Assembly (NCBI RefSeq): GCF_001429065.1
Contig: NZ_LMIB01000016.1
Span: 319,684 to 383,683, forward strand
Source of the DNA: Sphingomonas sp. Root710
GTDB taxonomy: Bacteria; Pseudomonadota; Alphaproteobacteria; Sphingomonadales; Sphingomonadaceae
Direction: 5' to 3'
DNA: 64,000 bases
Shown: positions 1 through 9,043 of the stretch, piece after piece
How the letters are laid out: each line of letters begins with the position of its first letter
Position numbering within the stretch: the stretch's first letter is position 1
Program-made: the position numbers and the translations under genes
The notes under the pieces: generated by a model
The model's database searches: none
Told to the model about the DNA's origin: nothing
The model's input: only the letters and a program-made list of their open reading frames with translations

Positions 1-2
1 TT

Positions 3-224
3 GAGGGCCATCGTGTTTCTCTTCTTGAAGCTATTCTTGTGTTTGGAGTCCAGAGTCTAAATGCGGAATTAGCTCGGCTAAAGAAGGACGGGTTTTTGAT
101 AAAGTCTGAGCGTGTTTCGATGGCAAAAGTTCTACGAAGAACTAACGAGATGGCACAGTGCCAACCTCCCGCAGAACTACCTTTCAAAGAGATCGTTATG
201 ACGGAATACTGGATAAGCCGCTGA
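3..224 (+). CDS. Winged-helix (HTH) protein, C-terminal fragment
   Basis: An open frame enters from the left edge and stops at 222-224, giving about 73 residues of a protein whose start lies outside the window. The text contains an ELARLKKDGFLIKSE stretch typical of the recognition helix and wing of winged-helix proteins that sense or bind DNA, followed by a C-terminal MTEYWISR tail. It overlaps the start of the next gene, which suggests one transcript with the HNH nuclease and helicase. A GTG at 39 lies in the same frame, but the upstream reading frame is open, so I treat it as partial. Function is not certain: it could be a regulator or a replication-module protein of an integrated element. 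Confidence 0.5.
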   Translation, partial: EGHRVSLLEAILVFGVQSLNAELARLKKDGFLIKSERVSMAKVLRRTNEMAQCQPPAELPFKEIVMTEYWISR

Positions 225-424
225 ATAGGCTCTTTAATTGGCGACAGCGCAAGATATTGCAGATTCTTGCTGGCAACATGTGCCAGCGCTGCGGTGTTCC
301 ACTCACCAGCTCATTCCATGCCGACCACGTTCAGGCATTTTCCAAAGGTGGCTGGACCATCACCCGCAATGGCCAAGCGTTGTGCGCGAAGTGCAATCTA
401 GCGAAGGGAGCTACAAGTGAGTGA
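158..424 (+). CDS. Small HNH endonuclease
   Basis: This 88-residue protein carries a compact HNH nuclease core: a CQRCG zinc knuckle near residue 42, HADHVQAFSKGG in the middle with the catalytic-type DH pair, and a second CAKCN knuckle near the C-terminus. HNH proteins cut or nick DNA with a single metal ion. The GTG start at 158 is only one option; it overlaps the upstream wHTH frame, and a shorter start is possible. The end overlaps the helicase start by 8 nt (GTGAGTGA), a sign of translational coupling. Base composition is lower in GC than the genes after 2084. A phage or mobile-element origin is likely but inferred. Confidence 0.75.
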   Translation: MPTSRRTTFQRDRYDGILDKPLNRLFNWRQRKILQILAGNMCQRCGVPLTSSFHADHVQAFSKGGWTITRNGQALCAKCNLAKGATSE

Positions 425-2081
425 AATCATGCTTCGTGCGTGGCAGAGCGCTGCCACAGCTAAGGCCCTTCGATGGCTTACCGAAATCAAGAGCGATCGG
501 CATTTTCTTATTAATGCAGCGCCTGGTGCTGGTAAGACGATCTGTGCATCCGTCATCGCAAAGCGTTTGCTTGAGATGGATGAAATCGATCGGGTAATTG
601 TGATCGCGCCTCGCGCGGAGGTGGTGAAGCAATGGGGGGAGGAGTTCAAGTTCGTTACGGGGCGCCACATGACCAAAGTTACGGGAGCCGACGGCGACGT
701 TAGCGATTTCGGTTTGGACCTCTGTGCGACCTGGGCTGCGATACAAAGTTTGCAGGATGCCTTCCAGCTAGTTTGCCACCGAAGCCGGACTCTAGTGATC
801 TGTGATGAGCATCATCATGCGGCGGTTGAGGCAGCGTGGGGTGCAAAGGCCGACGGCGCGTTCCAGGACGCCAAATTTGTCCTCGTCTTAACAGGTACGC
901 CCATTCGCTCAGATGGCCAGGAAACCGTTTGGTTTGCATTCGATGATGAAGGGAGGATTGATCATCCAGAGCCGGGCACCTTCACGCTCGGCTATGGCGA
1001 GGCTGTCGAGCTCAATTACTGCCGGCCAATAACATTTCACCGCCATGAAGGCCGGTTCTCCGTAAAATTGTCCGAAGGAGAAGAAGTGGCGGTTTCTGGC
1101 ACGCGTTCACCGGAACTGGATCCATCACTAAGAAGAGTAAAAGGCCTTCAGCAGGCGTTGGATTATTATCGTTTGGTCTGCACACCGAAGTACCTACCAG
1201 ACGGGACTACGCCGGATGTAAATTCCTATCAGGGCACGATGCTGGATTGGGGGATCTCAAAGCTCGACGATCTCCGTGAAACCGTGCCTCAGGCGGGAGG
1301 TCTCGTCATAGCACCGAGTATTGGCGTTGCTGAATATATGGCAGAACTCTTGGAAAAGCTGGACGGCGAAAAGCCCATGTTAGTCCATAGCCAAATGCCA
1401 AATGCCGAATCTCGCATCTCCTCATTCAAAAATTCAAATCGCAGATGGATCGTTTCGGTGGCCATGATTTCTGAAGGCGTCGATATCAAACGCCTTCGGT
1501 TGCTGATTTACCTCCCAACCGCGAAGACCGAATTGGCATTTCGACAGGCCATGGGCCGGGTGGTTCGAACGCTTGGTCCAGACGATTATTCTCGCGCCTA
1601 CGTGGTGATGCCCACGCTAAATATTCTTGAGGAGTACGCACGCAGGGTTGAGCGCGAAATGGGCTCTGCGGCATCAAAGCAAGAAACCAAGACAACAAAA
1701 ATTTGCGGGACATGCGGTAGCGAAAATGATCGAGCCGCTATCAATTGTGCTTCATGCGGGGCCGATTTTCCCGCTCGTCGCCAACGGTTTAAGACGTGCG
1801 ACACCTGCGAAGGCCAAAGCCCAGTATCGGCCAAGGAGTGCCAGCACTGTGGCCAATCCTTCAAGGCCGACTATGTAATCACACTAAACGAAGCGCTGAG
1901 AATGGGCGCGATCGTGCGAGGCATGGACCTTGACGAGGACGAAGTTCAGGATGCCGAGAAGAATAAGAAGAAAATTCTTCGGGATCTGCTCGGTAGTGGT
2001 GACGACGCCATCATAAGATTGGTCCAGCAACTCCCCGAAGAGTCCTATGGAAGGCTAAGGAAAATTCTTAATCCAGAGTGA
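417..2081 (+). CDS. SF2 DEAD/DEAH-type helicase with C-terminal zinc ribbons
   Basis: The 554-residue protein has the superfamily 2 helicase motifs in order: Walker A AAPGAGKT at residues 34-41, motif Ia with IAPRAEVV, a DEHH box at 130-133, TGTPIRSD at about 159, and motif VI QAMGRVVR at about 376. The C-terminal 120 residues hold four CxxC pairs (residues about 430-480), forming two zinc ribbons that probably bind nucleic acid. It is coupled to the HNH gene by an 8-nt overlap. Sampled GC (1141-1200 is 50 percent) is well below that of core genes here. Such HTH-HNH-helicase sets occur in prophage replication modules; a defence role is another possibility. The specific role is unknown. Confidence 0.8.
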   Translation: MSEIMLRAWQSAATAKALRWLTEIKSDRHFLINAAPGAGKTICASVIAKRLLEMDEIDRVIVIAPRAEVVKQWGEEFKFVTGRHMTKVTGADGDVSDFGLDLCATWAAIQSLQDAFQLVCHRSRTLVICDEHHHAAVEAAWGAKADGAFQDAKFVLVLTGTPIRSDGQETVWFAFDDEGRIDHPEPGTFTLGYGEAVELNYCRPITFHRHEGRFSVKLSEGEEVAVSGTRSPELDPSLRRVKGLQQALDYYRLVCTPKYLPDGTTPDVNSYQGTMLDWGISKLDDLRETVPQAGGLVIAPSIGVAEYMAELLEKLDGEKPMLVHSQMPNAESRISSFKNSNRRWIVSVAMISEGVDIKRLRLLIYLPTAKTELAFRQAMGRVVRTLGPDDYSRAYVVMPTLNILEEYARRVEREMGSAASKQETKTTKICGTCGSENDRAAINCASCGADFPARRQRFKTCDTCEGQSPVSAKECQHCGQSFKADYVITLNEALRMGAIVRGMDLDEDEVQDAEKNKKKILRDLLGSGDDAIIRLVQQLPEESYGRLRKILNPE

Positions 2082-2083
2082 TA

Positions 2084-5000
2084 CTACTCGGCCGCCTGAG
2101 CCCTCCGTGCACCCCGTTCCACCAGCGGCTTGAGATATTGTCCCGTGTAGGACCGGGGTTCTTTGGCAATTTGCTCGGGCGTCCCCTCCGCGACAATCTC
2201 GCCCCCGCGCACGCCGCCCTCAGGCCCCAGGTCGATCACCCAGTCCGCCGTCTTGATCACCTCAAGATTATGCTCGATCACCACCACAGTATTCCCCTGC
2301 TCGACCAGCGCATGGAGGACTTCGAGCAGTTTGCGGACGTCCTCGAAGTGCAGGCCGGTGGTCGGTTCGTCGAGGATGTAGAGGGTGTTGCCGGTCGCCC
2401 GTCGTGACAGTTCCTTGGCGAGTTTGACGCGCTGGGCTTCGCCGCCGCTGAGGGTGGTCGCCTGCTGGCCGACCTTGACATAGCCGAGGCCGACTTCGGC
2501 CAGCATCGCCATCTTGTCGCGGATCGGAGGGACGGCCTTGAAGAACTCGACCGCGTCTTCGACGGTCATGTCGAGGACGTCGGCGATGCTCTTGTCCTTG
2601 AACTTCACTTCCAGCGTCTCGCGGTTGTAGCGCTTGCCGTGGCAGACGTCGCAGGTGACGTAGACGTCGGGCAGGAAGTGCATCTCGATCTTGAGCAGGC
2701 CGTCGCCGGTGCAGGCTTCGCAGCGGCCGCCCTTGACGTTGAAGCTGAAGCGGCCCGGCTTGTAGCCGCGCGCCTGGCTTTCGGGGAGGCCGGCGAACCA
2801 GTCGCGGATGTTGGTGAAGGCGCCGGTATAGGTGGCCGGGTTCGAGCGCGGGGTGCGGCCGATCGGCGACTGATCGATGTCGATCACCTTGTCGCAATAT
2901 TCGAAGCCGGTGACCTTGTCGTGCGCGCCCGCGATCACCCGCGCGCCGTTCAAGGAGCGCGCGGCGGCGGCGTAGAGCGTGTCGATCGTGAAGCTCGACT
3001 TGCCCGAGCCCGATACGCCGGTGATGCAGGTGAAGGTGCCAAGCGGGATCGCCGCGCTGACATTCTTGAGATTGTTCGCGCGCGCGCCGTGGACGGTGAC
3101 CTTCTTGCCATTGCCCTTGCGGCGCTTCTTCGGGACATCGACCATGCGGCGGCCCGAGAGATAGTCGCCGGTCAGGCTGCCCTCATGGGCGAGGATGTCG
3201 TCGAGCGTGCCCTGCGCCACCACTTCGCCGCCATGGACGCCCGCGCCGGGGCCCATATCGAGGATATAGTCGGCGGTGCGGATCGCGTCCTCGTCATGCT
3301 CGACGACGATCACGGTGTTGCCGAGATCGCGGAGGCGGCGGAGGGTGACGAGGAGACGGTCATTATCGCGCTGGTGGAGGCCGATCGAGGGCTCGTCGAG
3401 GACGTAGAGGACGCCCGACAGGCCCGAGCCGATCTGCGACGCGAGGCGGATGCGCTGGCTCTCGCCGCCCGACAGCGTGCCGCTGGTGCGATCGAGGTTG
3501 AGATAGTCGAGCCCGACATTGTCGAGGAAGCCGAGCCGTTCGACGATCTCCTTGAGGATGCGTTCGGCGATGGCGTTTTGCTGGGCGTTGAGATGCTGCG
3601 GCATCTCCCGGAAGAATTTGAGCGCGGGGCCGACCGCGCGGCGGGTGGACATGCTGATATCCTCGCCGGCGATCTTGACCGCCAGCGCCTCGGGCTTGAG
3701 GCGCGCGCCATGGCAGACCTCGCACGGGGCCGCGCTCTGATATTTGCTCAGCTCCTCGCGCATCCAGGCGCTCTCGGTCGACAGCATGCGCCGGTCGAGA
3801 TTGTGGATGACGCCTTCGAACGGCTTCTGCACGTCGTAGCTCTTGCGGCCGTCGACGAAGGTGAGTGTGATGGTGCGGCCCTTGGTGCCGTAGAGGATGA
3901 CGTCGGCGATCTCGTCGGGCAGCTCGGCCCAGGGCGTGTCGAGCTTGAAGTTGTAGGCGCGGGCGACCGAACTCAGCACCTGCATATAATAGGGGCTGGG
4001 CGGGTTGGACTTGGCCCAGGGCACGACCGCGCCCTGCTTGATCGACAGCGCCTCGTTGGGAACGACGAGCTGCGGATCGAAATAGAGCTTCTCGCCGAGG
4101 CCGTCGCAGGCGGGGCAGGCGCCCTGCGGCGCGTTGAACGAGAAGAGGCGGGGCTCGATCTCGGCGATGGTGAAGCCGGAGACCGGGCAGGCGAATTTTT
4201 CGGAGAAGGTGATGCGGTTGGCGGGGACGCCGGCATTCTTCATCTTGCCGCCGTCAGCGAGCGCTTCGGCGAACTGGAATGTCGCGGGGGCTTCGTGGAC
4301 GCCGCCGGCCCCTCCACCAGCCTGCGGCTGGTCCCCCTCCCCGTTCCGGGGAGGAACTTGGGCGGCCACCTCCGCTACCGTCGTGTCGACCAGATCGGCA
4401 TAGGCCAGGCCTTCGGCGAGGCGCAGCGCGGTTTCGAGGCTCTGGGCGAGGCGGGTCTCGATGCCCTCGCGGACGACGAGGCGGTCGACCACCACCTCGA
4501 TGTCATGCTTGTACTTCTTGTCGAGCGCGGGGGCGGCGTCGATCTCGTACATCTCGCCGTCGATGCGGATGCGGGTGAAGCCGTTGCGCTGCCACTCGGC
4601 GATTTCCTTGCGATATTCGCCCTTGCGGCCGCGCACGACCGGGGCGAGCAGCAGGAAGCGAGTGCCCTCCGGCAGCAGCATCAGCCGGTCGACCATCTGG
4701 CTGACCGTCTGCGCGCTGATCGGCAGGCCGGTGGCGGGCGAATAGGGGATGCCGACGCGCGCCCAGAGCAGGCGCATATAGTCGTAGATCTCGGTGACGG
4801 TCGCGACGGTCGAGCGCGGGTTGCGGCTGGTCGTCTTCTGTTCGATCGAGATGGCGGGGCTGAGCCCCTCGATATGATCGACGTCGGGCTTCTGCATCAG
4901 CTCGAGGAACTGGCGCGCATAGGCGGAGAGCGATTCGACGTAGCGGCGCTGCCCCTCGGCATAGATGGTGTCGAAGGCGAGGCTGGACTTGCCCGATCCG

Positions 5001-5101
5001 GACAGGCCGGTGATGACGATCAGCTTCTCGCGCGGGAGATCGACGTCGACGCCCTTGAGGTTGTGTTCGCGCGCACCGCGCACGCTAATGTGGGTCAGCA
5101 T
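2084..5101 (-). CDS. uvrA: Excinuclease ABC subunit A
   Basis: UvrA is the damage-sensing ATPase of nucleotide excision repair and loads UvrB on lesions. At 1005 residues it has two ABC modules, each with Walker A (GLSGSGKSS near residue 33; GVSGSGKSS in the second half), LSGGE signatures and LDEP Walker B boxes. The first zinc module reads CPVSG, so one cysteine seen in E. coli (CPICG) is serine here; the CPACDGLG pair and the second zinc module (CEAC, CDVC) remain. The protein is longer than the E. coli form (940), partly because of a Pro/Gly-rich insert near residues 248-265, which is encoded by a palindromic DNA element. The ATG at 5101 begins [15 protein letters not shown] as expected. 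The gene ends 2 nt from the convergent helicase. Confidence 0.97.
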   Translation of the reverse strand: MLTHISVRGAREHNLKGVDVDLPREKLIVITGLSGSGKSSLAFDTIYAEGQRRYVESLSAYARQFLELMQKPDVDHIEGLSPAISIEQKTTSRNPRSTVATVTEIYDYMRLLWARVGIPYSPATGLPISAQTVSQMVDRLMLLPEGTRFLLLAPVVRGRKGEYRKEIAEWQRNGFTRIRIDGEMYEIDAAPALDKKYKHDIEVVVDRLVVREGIETRLAQSLETALRLAEGLAYADLVDTTVAEVAAQVPPRNGEGDQPQAGGGAGGVHEAPATFQFAEALADGGKMKNAGVPANRITFSEKFACPVSGFTIAEIEPRLFSFNAPQGACPACDGLGEKLYFDPQLVVPNEALSIKQGAVVPWAKSNPPSPYYMQVLSSVARAYNFKLDTPWAELPDEIADVILYGTKGRTITLTFVDGRKSYDVQKPFEGVIHNLDRRMLSTESAWMREELSKYQSAAPCEVCHGARLKPEALAVKIAGEDISMSTRRAVGPALKFFREMPQHLNAQQNAIAERILKEIVERLGFLDNVGLDYLNLDRTSGTLSGGESQRIRLASQIGSGLSGVLYVLDEPSIGLHQRDNDRLLVTLRRLRDLGNTVIVVEHDEDAIRTADYILDMGPGAGVHGGEVVAQGTLDDILAHEGSLTGDYLSGRRMVDVPKKRRKGNGKKVTVHGARANNLKNVSAAIPLGTFTCITGVSGSGKSSFTIDTLYAAAARSLNGARVIAGAHDKVTGFEYCDKVIDIDQSPIGRTPRSNPATYTGAFTNIRDWFAGLPESQARGYKPGRFSFNVKGGRCEACTGDGLLKIEMHFLPDVYVTCDVCHGKRYNRETLEVKFKDKSIADVLDMTVEDAVEFFKAVPPIRDKMAMLAEVGLGYVKVGQQATTLSGGEAQRVKLAKELSRRATGNTLYILDEPTTGLHFEDVRKLLEVLHALVEQGNTVVVIEHNLEVIKTADWVIDLGPEGGVRGGEIVAEGTPEQIAKEPRSYTGQYLKPLVERGARRAQAAE
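4311..4356. repeat. Palindromic element inserted in frame within uvrA
   Basis: Two adjacent perfect hairpins lie inside uvrA: ACCAGC/GCTGGT (4316-4321 with 4327-4332) and CCTCCCCG/CGGGGAGG (4336-4343 with 4347-4354). They encode [17 protein letters not shown] on the uvrA strand, a low-complexity stretch between the UvrB-binding region and the first zinc module. A related CCTCCCCG hairpin sits between genes at 60031-60049. This resembles the protein-coding palindromic elements known from Rickettsia, by analogy only. Confidence 0.75.
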
Positions 5102-5223
5102 GTCTCAGATGTTCCAGATTTGTTCACGGTGCGCAAGAGGCCGTGCGGGGACCGGCCATGTACGTCGCGACAATCTGGGGCGTGGGGCGATGATTCTCAA
5201 GGGCGGATGGACTCCGCCCCTCC

Positions 5224-5799
5224 TCAATCGCCGCGGGTGGCGCCGGGTTTCCAGAGGATGTCGCCCGCGCCGGCGATGTTGACGTAGCGCGAGAGCACGA
5301 AGAGGTGGTCCGACAGCCGGTTGATATAGGCCATGCCGACCGGATTGAGGCCGGCTTCGGCATTGGCGGCGACCGCCGAGCGCTCGGCGCGGCGGCAGAT
5401 CGCGCGGGCGAGGTGGATCGCCGCGGCGGCGGGACTGCCGCCCGGCAGGATGAAGCTGCGCAGCGGCTCGAGCCGTTCGTTCATCTTGTCGATCTCGCGC
5501 TCGAGCCGTTCGACCTGCGCCGGGATCATGCGCAGCGCCATTTCCGACGGTTGGTAATCGGGGCCCGGGGTGGCGAAGTCGGCACCGAGATCGAACAGCT
5601 CGTTCTGCACCCGGCCGAGCATGTCGCGCTGGGGCGGCAGCAGCGGGTGGGTGAGTGCGACGCCGATCGCCGAATTGAGCTCGTCGACATCGCCGATCGC
5701 GGCCATGCGCGGCGCGGACTTCGCCACGCGCGAGCCGTCGACGAGGCCGGTCTCCCCCGCGTCGCCGGTGCGGGTGTAGATTTTATTTAAACGAACCAT
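5224..5799 (-). CDS. cobO: PduO-type ATP:cob(I)alamin adenosyltransferase
   Basis: This 191-residue protein begins MVRLNKIYTRTGDAGETGL, the ATP-binding N-terminal motif of the PduO family, followed by GDVDELNSAIG and a late RRAERS helix that lines the active site. The family transfers the adenosyl group of ATP to cob(I)alamin, giving coenzyme B12. It belongs to the PduO rather than the CobA/BtuR fold, although annotation pipelines often use the symbol cobO. It lies 15 nt downstream of a HIG1-like membrane protein and is probably cotranscribed with it. Confidence 0.9.
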   Translation of the reverse strand: MVRLNKIYTRTGDAGETGLVDGSRVAKSAPRMAAIGDVDELNSAIGVALTHPLLPPQRDMLGRVQNELFDLGADFATPGPDYQPSEMALRMIPAQVERLEREIDKMNERLEPLRSFILPGGSPAAAAIHLARAICRRAERSAVAANAEAGLNPVGMAYINRLSDHLFVLSRYVNIAGAGDILWKPGATRGD

Positions 5800-5814
5800 T
5801 GGGGTCGGTTCGCC

Positions 5815-6048
5815 TCAACCACCCCGGCTCATCATCAGGAGCAGGATGACGAGGATGATCGCGAGCGCCTGGAACGCGATGCGCATCCGCATCGCCTTGT
5901 TCTGCTTGAGCCCCGACTGGCTGACCCCGCCGCCCTTCAGGTCGGCCTCGGTCGTGCGGAGGAAGACGATGATCCCGCGCACCAGCGCCACCACGGTCGC
6001 GACCATGGCGGCGAGGATCAGGAAGAAGAAGATGGTGTTGCCGGTCAT
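5815..6048 (-). CDS. HIG1-domain twin-transmembrane protein
   Basis: A 77-residue protein with two hydrophobic segments (about residues 5-28 and 56-73) separated by a polar hairpin that contains SGLKQNKAMRMRIAFQA. The NKAMRMRIAFQALAI stretch fits the HIG1 (hypoxia-induced) domain of small membrane proteins associated in other organisms with respiratory complexes. Its gene sits directly upstream of the cobalamin adenosyltransferase, with a 15-nt gap. Placement in the inner membrane is clear; any link to respiration is inferred from family. Confidence 0.75.
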   Translation of the reverse strand: MTGNTIFFFLILAAMVATVVALVRGIIVFLRTTEADLKGGGVSQSGLKQNKAMRMRIAFQALAIILVILLLMMSRGG

Positions 6049-6084
6049 GCGCGCCGGTGTAGCGCGATGGCGGGGCGAGGTGAA

Positions 6085-7020
6085 CTAAATATCGCCATGC
6101 TCATAGCCGAGCCGGGCGGGCAGCGGGACCGCGCCGTCGTGGTCGTGGAGGTGGACGCCCGCGCCTGCTTCGAACCCGCCGATCTCGACCGCGATCGCGG
6201 CGGCGGCGTCGCGCGCCTCGGGCGGGACCGCGCAGAGCAGCTGATAGTCATCGCCCGCCGAGGCCGCCGCGAGGCGGGCGGCGCGTTCGTCGCCGAAGGT
6301 GCGCGCCTCGGCGGACAGCGGGACGGCGTCGAGATCGATATGGACCGCGAGGCCCGAGGCGGCGGCGATCCGCCCGGCGTCGATCAGCAGCCCGTCCGAG
6401 ACGTCGGCCATCGCATGGGCGAGCGGCGCGAGGGCGCGGCCCTCGGCGAGGCGCGGCATCGGCAGGCGATAGGCCTTGAGCAGGCGGCGGGAGCCATCGA
6501 GCTCGCCGCGGGCGATGCGCAGGCCGAGGCCCGCATCACCGATCGGCCCGGTGACGAACAGCCGGTCGCCGGCCCGCGCGCCGCGCCGGTCGGGCGCGCC
6601 GCCGGGCGCGGTCTGGCCCAGCGCGGTGAGGCCGAGGACGCGCGAATCGCCCGGCGGCTGCGCGACGGTGTCGCCGCCGAGCAGCGGCACGCCGAAATGA
6701 TCGAGCGCGCGGGCGAGGCCGGCGACGAACGCCTCGTCCCAATCGGGGCGGCCGGTGAGGCCATAGCCCATCAGCACGCCGATCGGCTCTGCCCCCTTGG
6801 CGGCGAGATCGGACAGGTTGACCGCGAGCAGCTTCCACGCGACATCGCCGGGCGGGTCGCCGGGCAGGAAGTGGACCCCCTCGACGATCATGTCATGGGT
6901 GAGGACGAGATCGCGGCCGAGCGGAGTGGGGATGACCGCCGCATCGTCGCGCAGATCGCGCGCGCCGGGGTGGCCGGCGATGGAGCGCAGCGCGTCGATC
7001 AAGCGGGTTTCGTCGGACAT
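6085..7020 (-). CDS. thiL: Thiamine-monophosphate kinase
   Basis: ThiL phosphorylates thiamine monophosphate to thiamine pyrophosphate, the last step of thiamine cofactor synthesis. The 311-residue sequence shows the PurM/ThiL-fold landmarks: a DDAAVI metal/ATP site near residue 24, THDMIVEGVHF near 41, AVNLSDLAAKGAEP near 68, GGDT at about 117 and a DVSDGLLID motif near 197. Length is typical. It is the first gene of a minus-strand run towards the HIG1-like gene 36 nt away. The upstream spacer holds a palindromic repeat element. Confidence 0.95.
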   Translation of the reverse strand: MSDETRLIDALRSIAGHPGARDLRDDAAVIPTPLGRDLVLTHDMIVEGVHFLPGDPPGDVAWKLLAVNLSDLAAKGAEPIGVLMGYGLTGRPDWDEAFVAGLARALDHFGVPLLGGDTVAQPPGDSRVLGLTALGQTAPGGAPDRRGARAGDRLFVTGPIGDAGLGLRIARGELDGSRRLLKAYRLPMPRLAEGRALAPLAHAMADVSDGLLIDAGRIAAASGLAVHIDLDAVPLSAEARTFGDERAARLAAASAGDDYQLLCAVPPEARDAAAAIAVEIGGFEAGAGVHLHDHDGAVPLPARLGYEHGDI

Positions 7021-7043
7021 GCCCTCCCCTTATCGCTCCCGCT

Positions 7044-7173
7044 CGTCATGCTGAACTTGTTTCAGCATCCACCGTGCAAAGGGAGCGCGTTGGAGAGGTT
7101 GGAAGGGTTGCCGCAAGAGCCCGTGGGTTCGTCCAGGCGGCAGAGTGGATGCTGAAATAAATTCAGCATGACG
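7044..7173. repeat. Inverted-repeat element, CGTCATGCTGAAC family (copy 1)
   Basis: The ends are inverted copies (CGTCATGCTGAACTTGTTTC at the left; its complement, slightly decayed as GAAATAAATTCAGCATGACG, at the right), enclosing a short variable core. Other copies are at 8023, 31588, 48539, 54652 and 63968. It occupies part of the 352-nt spacer 7021-7372 between thiL and the CHAP gene. The rest of that spacer holds only small palindromes (such as TCGACC/GGTCGA near 7220) and no gene I can support. Confidence 0.85.
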
Positions 7174-7372
7174 ATTAAAATGAGGGGCAGCGATTCGCGC
7201 TCTTGCCCGGTCGGGCTTCGACCTTGGTCGAATCGCGCCTGTGGATAACTCGCAGGTCATCGTGCGGTGAAAACAGTTCGCCGCGTCGGTGGATTTCGTT
7301 AACCTTTTGGCCTTCCCTCGCCGCGATGAGGCTGTCTATCACACAGCCACGGGATCGGGTGGGGTTTACCAG

Positions 7373-7867
7373 ATGACGAAAACGATGCGCGCGATTGTTG
7401 GTTCCATGCTGCTTGCCTGCATGGTCGCGCCCACCGCCGCCAATGCCCAGATGATCCAGTGCGCGCCCTTCGCCCGCATGTTCTCCGGCATCCAGCTGTT
7501 CGGCGCCGCCGCGTCCTGGTGGAACCAGGCGGTCGGCAAATATCTGCGCGGCAACACCCCCGAAATCGGCGCGGTGATGGTGTTCAAGGCGATCGGATCG
7601 ATGCGCTCTGGCCATGTCGCCACGGTCACCCAGGTGGTCAGCGACCGCGTCATCAAGATCACCCACGCCAACTGGTCGATCATCAACGGCCGCCGCGGCC
7701 AGGTCGAGCGTGACGTCACCGTTGTCGACGCCTCGCCCAATGGCGACTGGAGCAAGGTCAAGGTGTGGTTCGCGCCGATCGGCAAGGTCGGCAACACCGC
7801 CTATCCGGTCAACGGCTTCATCTACAAGGACGGCAAGAGCGTCGCCCCGGGCGAAGCCCAGGGCTGA
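7373..7867 (+). CDS. Secreted CHAP-domain protein
   Basis: The 164-residue product starts at ATG 7373 with a signal peptide ending near ANAQ (residue 26). The mature part has the CHAP layout: a cysteine in MIQCAPFARMFSG, a GAVMVFK strand, a histidine in SGHVATVTQV and an Asn in THANWS. CHAP enzymes are amidases or peptidases that cut peptidoglycan peptides in the periplasm. A longer frame is open from 7289, but the signal peptide argues for 7373. The start follows a small AT-richer stretch with GTTAACC. The target bond and role in cell-wall remodelling are inferred from family. Confidence 0.8.
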   Translation: MTKTMRAIVGSMLLACMVAPTAANAQMIQCAPFARMFSGIQLFGAAASWWNQAVGKYLRGNTPEIGAVMVFKAIGSMRSGHVATVTQVVSDRVIKITHANWSIINGRRGQVERDVTVVDASPNGDWSKVKVWFAPIGKVGNTAYPVNGFIYKDGKSVAPGEAQG

Positions 7868-7930
7868 TTTTTGTAGCCTCAGGCGCCGGCGGTCGCATCC
7901 GCGACCTTGGCTTTCCTCCCCGTGCTACGC

Positions 7931-7977
7931 CCGGGTCCGGCGCGCGCTTCGCGCTTGCGGAGCCCTGACGGGCTCCG
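7931..7977. repeat. 47-bp palindrome-rich repeat, partner of 18230-18276
   Basis: The 47 bases, running from CCGGGTCCGG to GACGGGCTCCG, recur identically at 18230-18276. They contain two small hairpins (GCGCGCTTCGCGC and GGAGCCCTGACGGGCTCC). The copy follows the CHAP gene and directly precedes a long CT microsatellite. Confidence 0.85.
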
Positions 7978-7978
7978 G

Positions 7979-8156
<178 letters not shown>

Positions 8157-8176
8157 GGTGGGGGGGTAGGCGCGCT

Positions 8177-8848
8177 TCAATCCCAGTCGACGATCGTCCA
8201 GCCGCGCTTCTTCGCTTCGACGCGGAGGTCGTGGTGGGGGTTGGCGGCGACGGGTTCGTCGGCCCATTCGAGGACGGGGACGTCGGAGACATGGTCCGAA
8301 TAGAACCAGATCCGGCACTGGCTGCGATCGAGCTTCTCCAGCCCCATCCACGCCTCGATCATCCGCAGCTTGGCGGGGCCGTAGCAATTCTCGCCGTCGA
8401 CCTTGTGGCTGACATAATCGTCGAGGCCCTTGATCGCGGTGGTGGCGACGATGTCGTCCATGCCGAGCCTGGCGGCGATCGGCTCCACCCATAGCCGCGA
8501 CGAAGCGGTGGCGAGGACGAGCCGGCGGCCCGCCGCGCGATTCTCCGCGAGGCTGACGAGGGCCTCCCTGCGGACGTTGTGGCGCATGATCTTCTCGGCG
8601 AAGCTTTCGGCGATCGGCGCGAGCTTTGCGACCGCGACGTTGCGGCCGATCAGCATCGCCTGGTTGAGCTCCTTCACCCTCTTGCGCTCGATCAGTTTCA
8701 GCACATAGGCGACCATGACCAGCGCCGCGAACGGCACGAAGACGAGCCGCCAAGGCGCGAGGCGCAGCGCGGCGTGGATCATGAACGGGGTGAAGGTGCC
8801 GGTCCGGGTGATCGTCCGGTCCATGTCGTAAATCGCGAGTTCGATCAT
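8177..8848 (-). CDS. HAD-family phosphatase, IB-type, with membrane-like segment
   Basis: The 223-residue protein opens with the HAD nucleophile motif DMDRT (Asp8, Asp10), has ATASS as motif II near residue 113, a conserved Lys in the GPAKLRM region, and ends with YSDHVSDVPVLEWA (motif IV acidic pair). This matches HAD-IB hydrolases related to phosphoserine phosphatase. A hydrophobic segment at about residues 30-58 suggests membrane association of the cap region. The substrate is unknown; lipid or serine phosphates are plausible. It is divergent from the Mla operon. Confidence 0.8.
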   Translation of the reverse strand: MIELAIYDMDRTITRTGTFTPFMIHAALRLAPWRLVFVPFAALVMVAYVLKLIERKRVKELNQAMLIGRNVAVAKLAPIAESFAEKIMRHNVRREALVSLAENRAAGRRLVLATASSRLWVEPIAARLGMDDIVATTAIKGLDDYVSHKVDGENCYGPAKLRMIEAWMGLEKLDRSQCRIWFYSDHVSDVPVLEWADEPVAANPHHDLRVEAKKRGWTIVDWD

Positions 8849-9043
8849 ATCGGCTAGCCCTTACGCAATTTCGGCGTGCGGAACAGAGGCTTTGATCTGA
8901 TCCGCTCACGCGGATGTGCGGCGCACTGGCCGGCACCGCATGTTTCGGCGAAGCTGGAACCATCGAACGGAACATTCGCGGCTGGCACACATTTCATTTC
9001 GGATGCTTGCCGATCCCGCTCTTTTCGATCACTTCTTGCGCCG

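Noticed and set aside
2639-5287. An 882-residue open frame opposite uvrA
   Set aside because: It is the antisense shadow of a well-supported uvrA in GC-rich DNA; its translation is low-complexity Ala/Gly/Glu/Arg-rich and has no domain.
6067-7155. A 362-residue plus-strand frame opposite thiL
   Set aside because: It is an antisense shadow with Arg/Gly/Ala bias; thiL has clear motifs on the minus strand.
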